Shown: piece after piece, positions 36,143 to 48,819 of the stretch
Layout of the letters: every line of letters begins with the position of its first letter
Numbering within the stretch: position 1 is the stretch's first letter
Assembly (NCBI GenBank): GCA_033064195.1
Contig: JARBJD010000158.1
Span: 101,261 to 165,260, forward strand
DNA from: Blattamonas nauphoetae
Lineage: Eukaryota > Preaxostyla > Oxymonadida
Reading direction: 5' to 3'
DNA: 64,000 bases
Program-made: the position numbers and the translations under genes
The notes under the pieces: generated by a model
What the model was told of the DNA's origin: nothing
The model's database searches: none
Seen by the model: the letters and a program-made list of their open reading frames with translations, nothing else

Positions 36143-37212
36143 TCAAATGATTGGGCATGATCGCAGACGTTTGAGCCACAGCACCTCAACTGAGCGATGA
36201 AGAGCATCCGTTGAAACTGCGAGGCAGAGAGGAGAAGGGATGTCGGTGAAGATCCCAGGCTGTTCCTCATCGTCCACAAACAGTCGAGCTTCTCTCGTCA
36301 TCATGTTCACTCGAATCGCTGCTGTCTGCCCAACTCGGTCGCATTTCTGATTTGTTCCGAGTTGCTTTTTTTCTCCATTTTTCCACATGCCTCCATCCCT
36401 AAGAATGAAATCCCCACCAATACCATTCAGCCACGATCCACACAGGTATTGTGTGGCATTTTGAGGAAGAGGATATCCGATGAAGCCAAGACCTGAAAAG
36501 ATGAGAAGAGAGACGAACACACTCACACTCCAGAAAGTGTTTTCACTTGCTCTGACTTTGAGTTCCCACGCTCCCTCTTCGACTGGAACAGTGAATGCCG
36601 TTCTCCACGGATTGTCTGTTGGAGTGACGATGATTTGTGTGAGAGTGGTTGGAGTGAGTGCATGAACTGCTCTGTCGAGTGTTCTTATCGATTTTGTTCC
36701 AACCCAAATCGGAAGATCAGCCAGTTGCTGGTTCAATGTCTCGTTCTCCAATTCCAGAGTTCTCCACTCATCAATCCCTGCTCGTTCGAGTTCATCGAAT
36801 CCTCGGAGTCGTTTCAGCCACATTACTTCAACAGATCGATTCTCAGCTGTGAATCCAGTTGTGATTGCGAGGCAGAGAGGAGAAGGGATGTCGGTGAAGA
36901 TCCCAGGCTGTTCCTCATCGTCCACAAACAGTCGAGCTTCTCTTGTTGTCATATTCACTCGAATCGCTGCGGTCTGCCCAACTCGGTCGCATTTCCTGTT
37001 TTGTCTTGCTGACTTGAATTCTTCATTTGATTTCCGCATTTTTCCAGTGGAAAGATTGAAATGTCCACCAATCACATTGGCGTGAAATCCACAGTGTTGG
37101 GCAGTCGCATTCTCAGGAAGTGGATGTCTGAGGAAGCCAAGCACTGAGAAGATGAGAAGAGAGAATAACAGACTCAAATTCACGACACTGTTTGCATTCG
37201 TTCTGATTTTTA

Positions 37213-39328
37213 TTGTGCCGTGTAATACCCGAACATGTTGTTAAAACCGAACCAATGTCATTTCTGATTTCACTTCGAATGATTCATCATATCTTCGGTC
37301 TCTGAGTCATCTGATTGTTTGAGTGAATAAATGTCATGGAATATGGGATTAATTTCAAAATAAAATGTTCCCACACCTTCCTCGAACGTTGTCTGAGCTT
37401 CATTCATTCATTAGTACCGATCCGTCCTCTCAATCTCCTCGATCTCCGCATGTTGTTCTTCTCGACGGAACAGTTGTTCAGTTGTCACAGTTCAAATTAC
37501 CCTTTCTCAACGGTCTCCCGAGAGCCTCCAAACAACGCCATCTACTAGCATTCTTACGGGGCGAACCTAGAGGGAAAATCGGGAAGAGAAACTATCTTGA
37601 AGAGGACGAATCGCGTGTCCTGGAACGTGAACTGATCGAATTGATTTCCAATGGCTTAACTCCAACTTTCAAGGATGTTGCTGCGATGGTGTGATTTTCC
37701 CCTTTCTTTTTGATGCAAAAATCTAGGCAAGAGCGATTAAAGACAGAAGGACGGTCTTCATCGAAACGAGTCACATAGATCCAAGTCGGACGTGGGTATC
37801 AAGGTGGGTCCTCGCTCATCCCAAGTTCAGGGCTTTCAAACCAATTTTGATGGAACTTCGAAGGCAGAATTGTCTCACAAAAAGTCACGTCGCTCCGTTT
37901 TTCGCCAATCTCCAAAAGTTGGTGGATGAAAACCACTATTCGCCGTCTCTCATGTTTAACTTTGACGAGACATCGCTTATAAGCACGCAGTACGTGTATG
38001 AAAAGAAAGTAGGATTCAGTTCAGATCTTGTAGCGTACACAGTTCCCCTTCCTTGGTATTCAGCTGCACCATGTTGTTTTCATCGCAGCGGACGGTGAAG
38101 CCCTGCCTTCACATCTGATTTTACCTGCCAAGATTGACAAACAGCACTATTCTGAATATTTCCCTTCCCGACTGACAATACACAATTCTGCGAAGGGATG
38201 GATGAATAAACAGATATTGGAGGACATCCTACTGAACTATACCCTCAAAGACATACAAAGAAGAAAAGAAGAAATTCATCGACCAAACGATCGGGCATTG
38301 CTAATCTTTGATGGGCATTCAAGTCGTGTTCAGCCCGATCTGTGGAAGTCCTTGTCCACCCAGGGTGTCGACTCAATATGTCTCCCCTTCAAACTGTTCA
38401 TCAATACTACAACCATGCGATCAAGGGATAAATGCGATCTTCAAACGCAACCTCCAAAACTTCCACCGATCCCCTCGAAGACAAAACAATCAACAGAACT
38501 GATCCCTTGGCTAAAGGTTGTTCAGTCAGCTGCTCTGAACGCCCTGGTAAATGCTCAGGCTGTGCAAGAATCTTTTCGGACAACAGGCATCTATCCCATG
38601 AACCCGGCCACCGTCACAAACAAACTCCGAGAAGGCAATGACACCGAGGAGAGGAGACGCGGTTTCCACTAGGATCCAACATCCTTTCAGAAGAGTCTTT
38701 TCAGCAAGCATGGAGGCGATACCTTCGAATGCCGACGAATGAAACAGCTGAGGAAGTGGAACCGGCTGCTTCGATCTCGATTTCTTCCGAAATCGATGAG
38801 TCAGATCGAGAACTTGACATCTTTCAAATCAATCTCAGAAAGCGTCTCCAGTTTCCGTTTGGACAAGTCGACCAAATTGACAGTTCGGATCACGATCAAC
38901 CAATCACTGATCTTGATTCTCAACTCGAACTTCCGCAAGAACCTGTCTCACCCCTTTCTCCAAGTCACGTCTTTGTCAAGCGAGAACTAATCCACGACGA
39001 CATTGAAGATGATCTGGCCATCGACACCATACAGCCACAAAAACGAAAAACCTCCACCAAACCGCCTCATCGGATTCGCACAGCTCCCAAATGGATGCTT
39101 GATTTCGAATAATGCACTTCATGACACTGTAAGTTATCAACAAGAGTTTCCATAATCTTGGAGTGAACTGTAAAGGATAAGACGAACCAATGGTCAGATC
39201 TCTCAGAAGTCGTCAAAATTGACAAATTTATGAGCTGAAGGACACCAGACAAGTGAAGGGTCGCCATTGTGATGGACCAGCACATTTGTTCGGTTTGAAC
39301 AACAAGTCCGGTTTTCACACGCGACTAT
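37213..39328 (+). mobile_element. pogo-like (Tc1/mariner superfamily) DNA transposon
   Basis: Flanked on both sides by TA (37211-37212 and 39329-39330). Imperfect terminal inverted repeats of about 45 bp: the left reads TGCCGTGTAATACCCGAAC, with TTGTTAAAACCGAACCAATG further in; the right, inverted, reads CGCGTGTGAAAACCGGAC with TTGTTCAAACCGAACAAATG. It carries a DDE transposase on the plus strand. It sits precisely inside a SPRY repeat, so the original empty site can be read from paralogues. Confidence 0.85.
37365..39112 (+). pseudogene. pogo-like DDE transposase with intron, frameshifted
   Basis: N-terminal part KIGKRNYLEEDESRVLEREL followed by a helix-turn-helix-like region; a 38-nt intron at 37689-37726 (GTGTGATT...ATCTAG) joins FKDVAAM to ARAIKDRRTVF. 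The catalytic triad is visible: FNFDETSL (about 37955), LLIFDGHSSR (about 38300) and LQPCDQGINAIFK (about 38410). The frame changes near 38045, 38385, 38480 and 38645, so the copy is dead. The acidic tail at 38729-39112 ends APKWMLDFE. It acted as the transposase of the surrounding element. Confidence 0.8.
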
Positions 39329-39692
39329 TAGTTCCCACTCTCCCTCGTTGATCGAATGAGTGAAGGCCGTTCGCCAACATTTCCCTTCGAGCTTGATGAT
39401 TTGAGTGAGAGTAGTCGGAGTGAGTGTGTGAGCTGTTTGGTCGAGTGTCTGGAGTGATGTTGTTCCAACCCAAATCGGAAGAACGAACAGCTGCCGTTTC
39501 AGGTCCTCTTTAATTCGGATCAACACGCTGATCTCCGTCTCACGTTTCTTCCTCTCCTCGTTCACTTCATCCCATTCTTTCTTCATCTGATCCAGTTCAC
39601 CAATTGTTAAAACAGTCAAAGGTCCTTCCTCGACAGATTCCAAACGTGTGATACAGTTTTGAACACGTCCGCGAATCTGGTCGGAATGATCA

Positions 39693-40161
39693 GGAGTTTG
39701 GGACAATGCGGAGAGAGTTGAGTGGAGATGTCGTTTGTTCGACAGAGGATGCTCCGAATCCGAAAGAACAAGCAAAATTCGGAACATCTCATCCAGCAGT
39801 CGCAGCATCGTTGCTTCATCTGAACCGTCCCATTCCCGAATCAGAAGTGGAATCGCATTCCAGTCTCGTGTGTTCACAATCGCTGAAACATTTGAGCCCG
39901 ATCGTGTCAATTCAGTCAACACCGAGTCAATCGACAGTGGTGTCTGTGAAGAATCAAAAAGACATCATGACATCGTGAAAGAGAAGGAAACAGACATTCG
40001 AAGTTGGTGAATCGAATGAGAAGTCTTGCTAAAGAGATGGGATATGAAGATGAGAGAAATGGAAAGAAGATCATGGGAGGATGTTGAATCAAGGCAGAGA
40101 ATACCTGATCAAAAGATGTAAACATTTCAACCGTCTCGGATCTACTCACAACTTTTTACCT
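39693..40161. repeat. Recent direct duplication, copy 1
   Basis: About 465 bp nearly identical to 41203-41666. It covers exon 1, intron 1 and the start of exon 2 of two neighbouring SPRY-repeat genes. The few differences suggest a recent tandem duplication or gene conversion. Confidence 0.85.
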
Positions 40162-40412
40162 TGCGACTAAGTTGAGAATACTGAAGGCTCGTGAGGTGTG
40201 AATTCATTCTGTTGTTGATTAAAGTGTCATTCCTGCATCCCAACAAAATGATCTCAGATGTTTGCGGTGTGTGGTTGAATAGTCACAAAGAATGAAAAGA
40301 AAGAGTGAATGACAGTGAAGTGAAACAGAATCGGACGACAAGAGAGACCAATTGGACTCTTTTGTCAAACAGCACAGAAACAAAGTGGACAGTCGTGATC
40401 GTGCAGGAGTCG

Positions 40413-41630
40413 TTAGGATCGGAGTCTCTTGAGCCACAACACTTCAACTGATTGAAGATCGACAAGGAAGAATGGCATTGAGATTCCGAGGCAGAGAGGA
40501 GAAGGGATGTCGGTGAAGATCCCAGGTTGTTCCGAATCGTTCACAAACAGTCGAGCTTCTCTCTTCCACATGTTCACTCGAATCGCTGCTGTCTGCCCAA
40601 TTCGATCACACTTCTTGTTTGTTCCCTCTGGCTTGAATTCTCTTTCTTTCCACATTCTTCCATCCCAAAGAGTGAAATCACCACCAATCCCATTTAACCA
40701 CCACCCACAATGACGTCGTGTGGCATTTTCAGGAAGTGGATGTTTTAGGAAGCCAAGTACTGAAAAGTTGAGAAGAGAGAAGAACACACTCACACTGGAA
40801 CCACTTTCACGCTTTCTTGTTCTGATTTTGAGTTCCCACTCTCCCTCGTCGATCGGAACAGTGAAGGATGTTATCCACGGATTATTGTTTGGAGTGGCGA
40901 TGATTTGTGTGAGAGTGGTTGGAGTGAGTCTGAATTGAGTTCGGTCGAGTGTTTGGATGGATTCAGTTCCAACCCAAATCGGAAGATCAGCCAGTTGCTG
41001 GTTCTGTTCCTCCACAATCCGTATGAACAGTTGATTCTCTTTCTCACTCGTCTCCTTGTCCTCTCTCGCCTTTTTCAGTTTCCTTTTTCAGCTCATCGAT
41101 CTCAGTTGTTGTCACAATTATCAAAGACTCATCATGCACTGATTCCAGAAGAGTGACGCAAAGTCGGACGCGGGTAAGAATCTTTTTGGTGAGAGAAGGA
41201 GTTTGGGACAATGCGGAGAGAGTTGAGTGGAGATGTCGTTTGTTCGACAGAGGATGCTCCGAATCCGAAAGAACAAGCAAAATTCGGAACATCTCATCCA
41301 GCAGTCGCAGCATCGTTGCTTCATCTGAACCGTCCCATTCCCGAATCAGAAGTGGAATCGCATTCCAGTCTCGTGTGTTCACAATCGCTGAAACATTTGA
41401 GCCCGATCGTGTCAATTCAGTCAACACCGAGTCAATCGACAGTGGTGTCTGTGAAGAATCAAAAAGACATCATGACATCGTGAAAGAGAAGGAAACAGAC
41501 ATTCGAAATTGGTGAATCGAATGAGAAGTCATGCTAAAGAGATGGGATATGAAGATGAGAGAAATGGAAAGAAGATCATGGGAGGATGTTGAATCAAGGC
41601 AGAGAATACCTGATCAAAAGATGAAAACAT
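40413..41630 (-). pseudogene. Single-repeat SPRY protein, frameshifted by microduplication
   Basis: Tandem duplicate of the gene at 36143-40125. Exon 1 is MFSSFDQ (ATG at 41628-41630), then an intron, then the same helical N-terminus (VLTELTRSGSNVSAIVNTRD). Near 41069-41091 a 13-bp unit (CTGAAAAAGGAAA on the minus strand) is followed by a second copy of its first ten bases, and this shifts the frame. The upstream frame stops shortly after, while the SPRY repeat (LPIWVGTESIQTLDRTQFRL) continues in another frame to the stop at 40413. Its 30-nt intron is at 40760-40789. Unless the duplication is an assembly error, the gene is inactive. Confidence 0.7.
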
Positions 41631-41666
41631 TTCAACCGTCTCGGATCAACTCACAACTTTTTATGG
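41203..41666. repeat. Recent direct duplication, copy 2
   Basis: Partner of 39693-40161. The text diverges just upstream of the start codon (after about 41666). Confidence 0.85.
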
Positions 41667-41863
41667 AGAATTCCTTCATGAAATGGAGTGGAAAATTAAC
41701 GTCCAGATACACTGAAGCGATCGGACATGTACTCCGGAAGGTGATATATCCATCAGAAGTCGACGAAATATGTTATAATCTCTTCGAACAAATATCTTTT
41801 GTCATTCACAAAATGACTTCGATCTCATCGTCAAGTGAAACATCGGACAATGACTCTGAGTAA
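41640..41863 (+). CDS. Possible small protein or exon
   Basis: The frame from about 41640 reads SQLFMENSFMKWSGKLTSRY then EAIGHVLRKVIYPSEVDEIC and ends in a Ser-rich tail (SISSSSETSDNDSE). It looks more protein-like than the surrounding text and has an amphipathic helical character, but I recognise no family. The upstream part of the frame lies in duplicated promoter sequence. It could be the last exon of an unseen gene. Confidence 0.3.
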
Positions 41864-42007
41864 ACTTCGACCCTCATATTGGTCGAGGTTCGCAGACAGA
41901 TTCTAATAATGAGATCGTAAATCGAAATGAAGAGAAAGATAAAAGAGAGAGAAAGTCGAACTCATTAGCCATTGCCGATTCCCAGCGATGCCTGTTCGGA
42001 GGCTGGG

Positions 42008-45000
42008 TCACCCCCGTCCCTTCCCATACCACCGCCCCAACTCCACTCGCCCATCCCGCACTCTCTCATTGCAACACCCCTCCGCCTCCATCGCAGCGAT
42101 CACAGCATCGAGGGCAGAGAGAGGAACAGCGTGGATGAGGAGGGAGTGTTCGTGGGGGGAGGAGTGGGGGAGGATGGCGAGGAGGAGAGAGAGGAAGAAG
42201 GGGAGAGTGGAGGGGGTGAGGAGACTGTATGGATGGGGAGGAGAGGAGAGAAGGAAGAAGTGAATGAAGAAGAGGTGAAGAACAAAAGAAGAACGAATTG
42301 CAGACAAAACCACAAACAAAGGGGAGAGAACGAAGGAAGAGAAATGAGAAAATGAGAATTCATCGAGTGGTGACATACTGTTCCCCAATCCATTTCATCC
42401 ATCGCACTCTCTCGAATCGCGAGTACAGCACACAATTGTCCACATTCACCACAATCTTCCCAAGACACTCCAACACCCCACACGCCACTCTCTCGTTCTT
42501 CAGCACAAGCAGATGGTGCAGATTGTTGAACACTGAACAGAACTCCATCGAGATTTGCAGAGGAGCAAGCAGCGTGCCCAGCGTCAGTGTCGATGAAGCG
42601 AACAATGTCAGCACCAGCGAGTGCACGTGCTCCAAACGCACAATCCTGCTCTGTGTGTGCACACTCACAGGCGACCACGGCAACAAAACAAACGACTTCG
42701 ACACTTTCCCTAACTCTTCCTTGTACTCCGACACTCCACCATCTCGTCGGAAGTCCCCACGCTCCTTCTCCCCCTTCAACACAAACGAAAACACTGATGA
42801 CTTCACTTCCCCAAGTCGCCCAATCGACCACTTCCCCATCCAGTCAAGCAGAGGAACAACCCGCGACAGCTGCGACCCACTCCCCATCAGCCGAGTCCCA
42901 TTCACCACCCATCCCACTCTTCCCGACGAAACCTCCTTCAATTCCACTGACCGACCGTGCGTCTCGCACACCAACAGCGAGTGCAGAAGAGACACGTGGT
43001 GCGACAGCGAGCTCAGCGGCACAGTCACGTCCAAACCGTACTCTGATAACAACGATGCCTCAATCCCCGATTCTTCTGATATAATCTCGTCCTTCTCCTT
43101 CCCTCCACCCGACTCACCCCGTCCATTCATTCGACTCAATCCACTCCGTCCACTTTCCAAATTTTGTGAATTCGGAGAATTCTGTTCTTTCCATCCCAGT
43201 GTCTCAGAAACCCTGTTCCAGCATCTTTCCGCTTCTCCCACTGTCACGTGAAGCCAACTGAACAGAACTCCAAGTTGACGAAAGTGGCCTTCCACAACTC
43301 GCCACAATGTGTCGCCAGGGTTGGACTGATTGGAGGGATTGGAGGGATTGGGGAGATTTGGGGGATTGGAGAGAGAGGAGAGATTGGAGTGGGTGAGAGT
43401 GGTGTTTGGGAGGGACAGCTGGAGGTTGAGGAAGGACGACGGGAGAGTGACGAAGGGAGAGATGGAGTGGACGAGGGCGTGGAGGAGAGAGAAGGAGATG
43501 GAGAGGATGGTGTTGAAGAGCTGGATTGTGTGTGGTTGGAGCGTGTGTCGGAAGTGTTGCAGACAGCTCATGATGTGCACACTCAGCGACAGAAGAAACG
43601 TGAGCAGAGGCGACGAGAGGAAGAGCGAGGGAAGAGTGGTGGCAGCTGAAGGCACACGCGCCAGAGACGAGAAGAACGACGCGAGATTCGACAGAAACGG
43701 GAGGATAGCAGAGAGGAGGAGGGTGGGAGGGAGTGTGATGGAGAACGAGGGAGGCACAACCTCTCCAAGCGCCACGGCCGAGCTCGTCGATCCAACTGAT
43801 TGAGCGAAGGACTGGCCGGGTGTTGGAATCGACTGGGTGAAAGATCGAGGGAGTGTTTGTGGAAGTGATTGTGGAATCGATTGAGTGAATGATTGAGGCA
43901 GGGGTTGTGTGAAGGAGTGTGGGAGTGATTGTGGTTGAGATGATGGAAGAGAGGATTGGCGAAAAGAAGGAGATTGCGGATGCATTGGAGAGTGTGGGGT
44001 GTGTGGCTGAGAGGAAGGGAGTGGGTGTTGGGAATACGGCTGAGTCTGCTGAACTGGCATGAACGACGAAGTGGGAGTGATTTGGGGATGGATGGGATGG
44101 AGTGGTTGAGGGAAGGATTGGATGTTTGGAGATGGGTGATTCATCGCGTTCATCGGAAATGGCTGTGGATGAGGCTGTGGCGTTCCCATCTGCAAATGGA
44201 ATTGGCCACTTCCTGATATCGCTGGCGACATCAATCCAGTCGTCGCTGGCGACATCAATCCAGTCGTCGCTGGTGTCATCACTCCTGTCGACGCTGGTGT
44301 CATGATTCCTGTCGGTGTCGGGGTCATTGACGACGAGAACTGTTGTTGAGTGAAGTTTCCGAATTGTGTCGGAGCAGGCTGGATGGAATTCGGATTCTGG
44401 TTCGGATTGGGAATGGAGAACGATCGAGGAGGTGGATGGATTGGTTTTCGAGCGTCGGGCGAGGCAACACTCGCACTCATCCGAGCTGAGTGGGGAGTCG
44501 ACGGAGAATCGACAGCTGAGAGCGACGGGAGACTCGCCTGCTTCTTTGGAGGCGGATAGAACACTCTCCGCTTCGGCTGCACAGAGTTCGGGGGAGATGG
44601 TGTTGGCGATGTGAACGGGAGTGTCGCCGGATTGAACGATGCTGAAACTGTCTGAGATCCGAAGTCTGGACTCTGGAACGACGGCGAGCTGGGCATGGCT
44701 GACGCGGACAGTGGTGTCGTGAGAGGCAGACCGGACATCGTGTGGGAGAACGGAGGAGTGTTTCGCGAGAATGGCATCGCAGGAGATGGAGCTTGGGGAG
44801 CTTGCGGAGAGAATGTCTGTCCTCCAGCGAACGACCCAGGAGACGACGGAAGCACGCTGCTCGACTCCACAAACGAGGAAGGCGGGGGAGACGCGGGGGG
44901 CGAGTGGGGAGGAGCGAGGAACGTCGGCGAGTTGTTCGATGCAACTCCATCCGCTCCCAATTGTGCTCCGAATGAGGTGTTAGTTCCAGACGACCACATT

Positions 45001-48000
45001 CCTTGCCCCGTGCTGCCAGTCAATCCTTCTGCTGTCCCCAACACACTCCCCATCACACTCCCCGATCCGAACGACCCAATCGAAGGCAGTCGAGACCGAG
45101 ATCCGAACACCCCACTCTCCCAATCACCCCTCTCCTCCCGAGACATCCCGTTCATCACTGATGTCAACAGCCCAATCACAAGATACTCCAGTTCCTCCAC
45201 CAACCCTTTCGACATCTCCCCCTCCACTTCACTTTTCGACATGTGCAGAAGATCCGACGCGAACGACGACAACTCTCCAGATATCAGCGTCGAGTAATCC
45301 GCTGCTTCGTCCACACTCAATCCACACCAGAAGTTCCGTTCCCGCGGAAGGTTCGTCGCCATCGACAGCGTCGTCTGGTCGCTCGTCGAGCTTAGACCGA
45401 AGGGGAGTGAAGACGGATGTGCATTCGGAGTCAGTGTCGATTGGAGGTCGTCGGCAGCGTCAACTCCAACCATCTCGCGCTGTTGCAGATTCCGACGCTT
45501 CACAAGCCACTCTTCTTTCTCTTTCAGCGTCCATCCAATCACTCGAAGCGTGAACAGCAGGTTGATCTCTGCGCACGCATGTCTGTTCTCCGACAACACC
45601 AACAGCAGACTGTGGAATCCTGTCGTCGCTCCATTCACAAACGAATCTGCTGTTCCCACAAATTCTGCCATCTCCAGCGCTCCTTTCTTCTTTTCCGCTT
45701 GTTTTGACGATTCTACGTTGCTTTGCTTCTTCTCCTCCAGCACTTCGTTCACCATGTTCACCAGACTTGTGAAATGTTGCTCGATCGCTCGCTTCCGATT
45801 TTGGATCTGTTCCATTTCTGTCTTCCACACTCCACTCGTCTCTTTCTTCTTCTCCATCATCTGCTCCAGCTGTCGCTGCGTCAGCTCCGTCTCCACGAAA
45901 AGCGACATCACACACACTTCCACCACTTCCTCCCAAAGAACTGCTGCGTCTTCGTTCACAAGGCACGCTTGACGAACTTCGCCCAAATCCTTCAGCGGCT
46001 CCTTCCAATGCGCTGACAGCGCTGCCATCATTCCATCCAGCGTCCGCTCTCCCCACGTCAGCATCGTCTCGTCCTCACTCAATTTCGTCGCCTTCGTTCC
46101 TTCTTTCGGACTCGGAAATTCTTTCTTTTGAGGTGTCGGCTGTTCGCTCATCAATTTTCGATTTCGCAGCAAGACTCGAATTTTGGAATTCACTTCAAAT
46201 CCAATCGTCAGCACACTTCCCAACACTTCCCGGTTTTTCCGCATCCACGGAGTGCTTCGCGTCCGCAGGAACAGTCGGAAACACGTGATGAATTGGATGT
46301 CGTGCAGAATCGGCAGGAGAGTGGCCAGGGGGAGGGCGGAGAGATGGTGGAAGGGTAACACGTGGTTGGGCTTCAATTTCAGCGATTTCGTGATCAGAGA
46401 CATGTTGTGCACGGTTGTGACAACTGAGAAATGGCAAGGCGAAAAATGACGAAGATATTGGTAAATAAATTGTATTCGAACAATTATAATATAATTGAAC
46501 AAAAATAGAGTCAAAAATGTCACACCTGATGTCAATGCATTTTTACCCGAGAAGCTGTCACCAGCGCGAGAGATCTCTTTCATCAAACTCTTTAATACTT
46601 CTGTTCCCGTCATACCAAACTGCGTCGCCACTTCAGTCTGGCTCTGTGATGTCAGTGAACGAACTGTGCTGTTCTTAGCGGGAGATACGATGAAGGATGT
46701 GGTCAACAAGTTGTGGATGAATTGGAATGAGGTCGCACGGAACCCAGTCGAGAAAATCTCCGGAAATGATGGTGGAGAGGAGGAAAGGTACGAGAAGGCA
46801 AGGGCGGTTCGGAAAAGACTCTCAGGCGAGGCAAAAATCGGAAAGATGGATTTCGGTCGAGATTGTTGGTAAATATCACGATATCGAGAAATAAGAAACG
46901 GATTGCTGGACGTCGAGCGAGTGGGCTGGATTTTGAATGTGGTCGAGAGAGTCTGGGAGAGTGATGAGAGGGGGCCAAGCAAGAGCGGAGAAACGATGAG
47001 ATGAAGTGAGGAGGGAGCTGCCACCGGAGAGACGGGAAGGGAGGGAACAAATGAATGGGAATAGTTCAGAGATTTGGGAGGGCGGGATGGCATAAAGAAT
47101 GACGATGTGTTGAGATACGAGAAGATGAGGGAGAGGATGTTGGAAACCAAGTCAATATGAATAATCGAGAACTCAGAGTGGAGAAACACCTGAAATGAGG
47201 AAAATATGTTGGTGATTCTGTCGCTCATGAGAGTGCTCAAAATCGTAAGCATCACATCGTGACTTTCGTTCTTCATCGAGAACACCAAGTTATAAAACAG
47301 AAACTGCAGTGCTGGAAGTGCTGGCAGACTCCCTTTCGCGAGGATTGCCAGTATCCCCACAATTGTTGCAAACGGTTCAGACATTTTGGGGTTTGTTTGG
47401 AGTGTCGTCTGTCGAAAAACGGTTTCGAACAGGGAATCTGTTTTGTAGAATTTGAGGAGGACGTGATTGAAGCGTGGGATGAGGTCCAGAACTCGAGGAT
47501 AGAGGACAATGTCTTGTGTGGTGGGCCGTGTTTTATCGTTCTGAGAGATGGAGGGAGAAGTCGATAAGAAGGAAATTGAAAAACGACATAATCAAAATTC
47601 CAGATGGAGAGAAATAGTATGATGAGTTCGGAGGAAGCAATCAACAAATAGATCTCGCTTGAGCGAGGAAGACAAACCGGATCCATGATCCAATGAACCA
47701 GCCGCCGCAGCTCCTCCGACGCCTTGTCTTGGGGAATCAACGGAACATCAGCATGGGAGGTGATTTTGGTCATCATATGAGCACGTGGAAAAGGCGGGGC
47801 ACCGGACAAACAGAAGAAGACGGTGACACCCAACGCCCAAACGTCATCAGCAAGGTTAAATCTGAAGTAAGAGATGAAAGAAGTTAGAAATTGATTGTTT
47901 GAAGAGAATAATGTGATATTTTCCAAAGAGAGAAATAAAAGAGAGAACAGACGTGAGCGAGTTGTGTCGATCTGTGGATTGAGAGATGCGCTGAGGTGAA

Positions 48001-48727
48001 TAGAATTGACTGAAGATGGGAGATGGAGAAAAAATGATCGTAAAGATTAGTGATACAGTGTTCCTGTGATTGCTACATTGATATTTGCCATTGTTTGGAG
48101 GAGATCTTGTTTTGTTCCAAAGTCAGCTGAAAAGAAGAGATAAATGAGATGGGAAATGATTGAGAAAAAAGGGTCGGATATTGGATGAAATGAGAACAAA
48201 CCTATTCGACATTCGAGATTCTCAGTCAGGAAGACATTTTGTGGTTTGAAATCAAAGTGAGCAATTCGACTTTTATGCAAATAGTCAAGTCCGAGTGCCA
48301 TTTGAAGGATAAACTCCCACATTTTCTGCGAATAGAGAGTCATACAGTTGAATATGAGACACACCGATTCTGGGATTTCAAATTCGCGTTTTTCGTTATT
48401 GTACAGCTTATCGAGATCCTTTTGGGAGCAGTACTCGGTTAAAATATAGAAACTGTCGGCCTCTTCGAATTGGGTGTGATAGTGGAGAATGAAAGGATGA
48501 TGAAGCTGTTTTAGTGCTCGTGCTTCTTCATACACGCTGTCACGATCAATTTGATTCCTGATTGGGATGATTTTCCAGACAAAATCTCGTTGAAGGCCTC
48601 CTTTCTCACGAACGTGTTGAGCTTCACCATGAGCTCCTTTCGCGAGGTTTTCCAGGAACACATCTATCAGAAAATTAGAGAAAACTAAGGACATACAGTC
48701 TGATCGTTTGCTTTGCTCACCTCCCAT
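42008..48727 (-). CDS. Kinase fused to a very large helical and low-complexity region
   Basis: Exon 1 starts MGGEQSKRSD at 48727; a 33-nt intron (GTATGT...GATAG) leads to YVFLENLAKGAHGEAQ. Kinase motifs in order: VWKIIP, EEARALKQL, HFDFKPQN (HRD with Phe for Arg), DFGTKQDLL, YSPQRI, DVWALGVTVFFCLSG and, after the intron ending at 47540, DPNDKTRPTTQDIVLYPRV. That last exon runs without a stop into the long frame that has an internal ATG at 47384, so kinase and giant C-terminus appear to be one gene. The C-terminus holds helical segments, a probable intron near 46400-46530, a coiled coil (TQRQLEQMMEKKKE), a Gln/Pro/Ser-rich stretch (43800-44900) and more helices. A 154-nt intron (42225-42378) joins WIGE to LLTPSTLPFF, ending at 42008. 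About 2100 residues. Family of the C-terminus not recognised. Confidence 0.7.
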
Positions 48728-48819
48728 CAGGGATGGCGGATTGAAGAAAGTGAGGAAGTGAACCCTTTACAAAATGATTTTGAGGGTTTTGATAAGACTA
48801 TCGCTTTTGAAGCGTATAT

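Larger units (their letters stand above)
36143..40125 (-). pseudogene. SPRY-repeat protein gene split by a pogo-like transposon
   Basis: Exon 1 is the short MFTSFDQ (ATG at 40123-40125), followed by GTATTC...TTCACAG (to about 39950) and an exon reading TPLSIDSVLTELTRSGSNVS. An alpha-helical N-terminal region (TRDWNAIPLLIREWDGSDEA) leads to a coiled coil and the first SPRY-like repeat (LPIWVGTTSLQTLDQ). That repeat breaks at EGEWEL (39330) and resumes at KIRTNANSVV (37210) after a 2.1-kb transposon. A second repeat completes the protein, ending LKRLRSCPII at 36143. Each repeat has a 30-nt intron (37144-37173, 36493-36522). Without the transposon it would be an intact two-repeat member of the family. 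No kinase domain is present. Confidence 0.75.

Noticed and set aside
42008-42388. Plus-strand G/E-rich frames near 42.0-42.4 kb
   Set aside because: They mirror the last exon and pyrimidine-rich intron of the minus-strand kinase fusion gene.
47384-47384. Separate gene starting at the ATG at 47384
   Set aside because: The frame is open upstream to a clean acceptor at about 47540 and supplies the missing end of the kinase domain.
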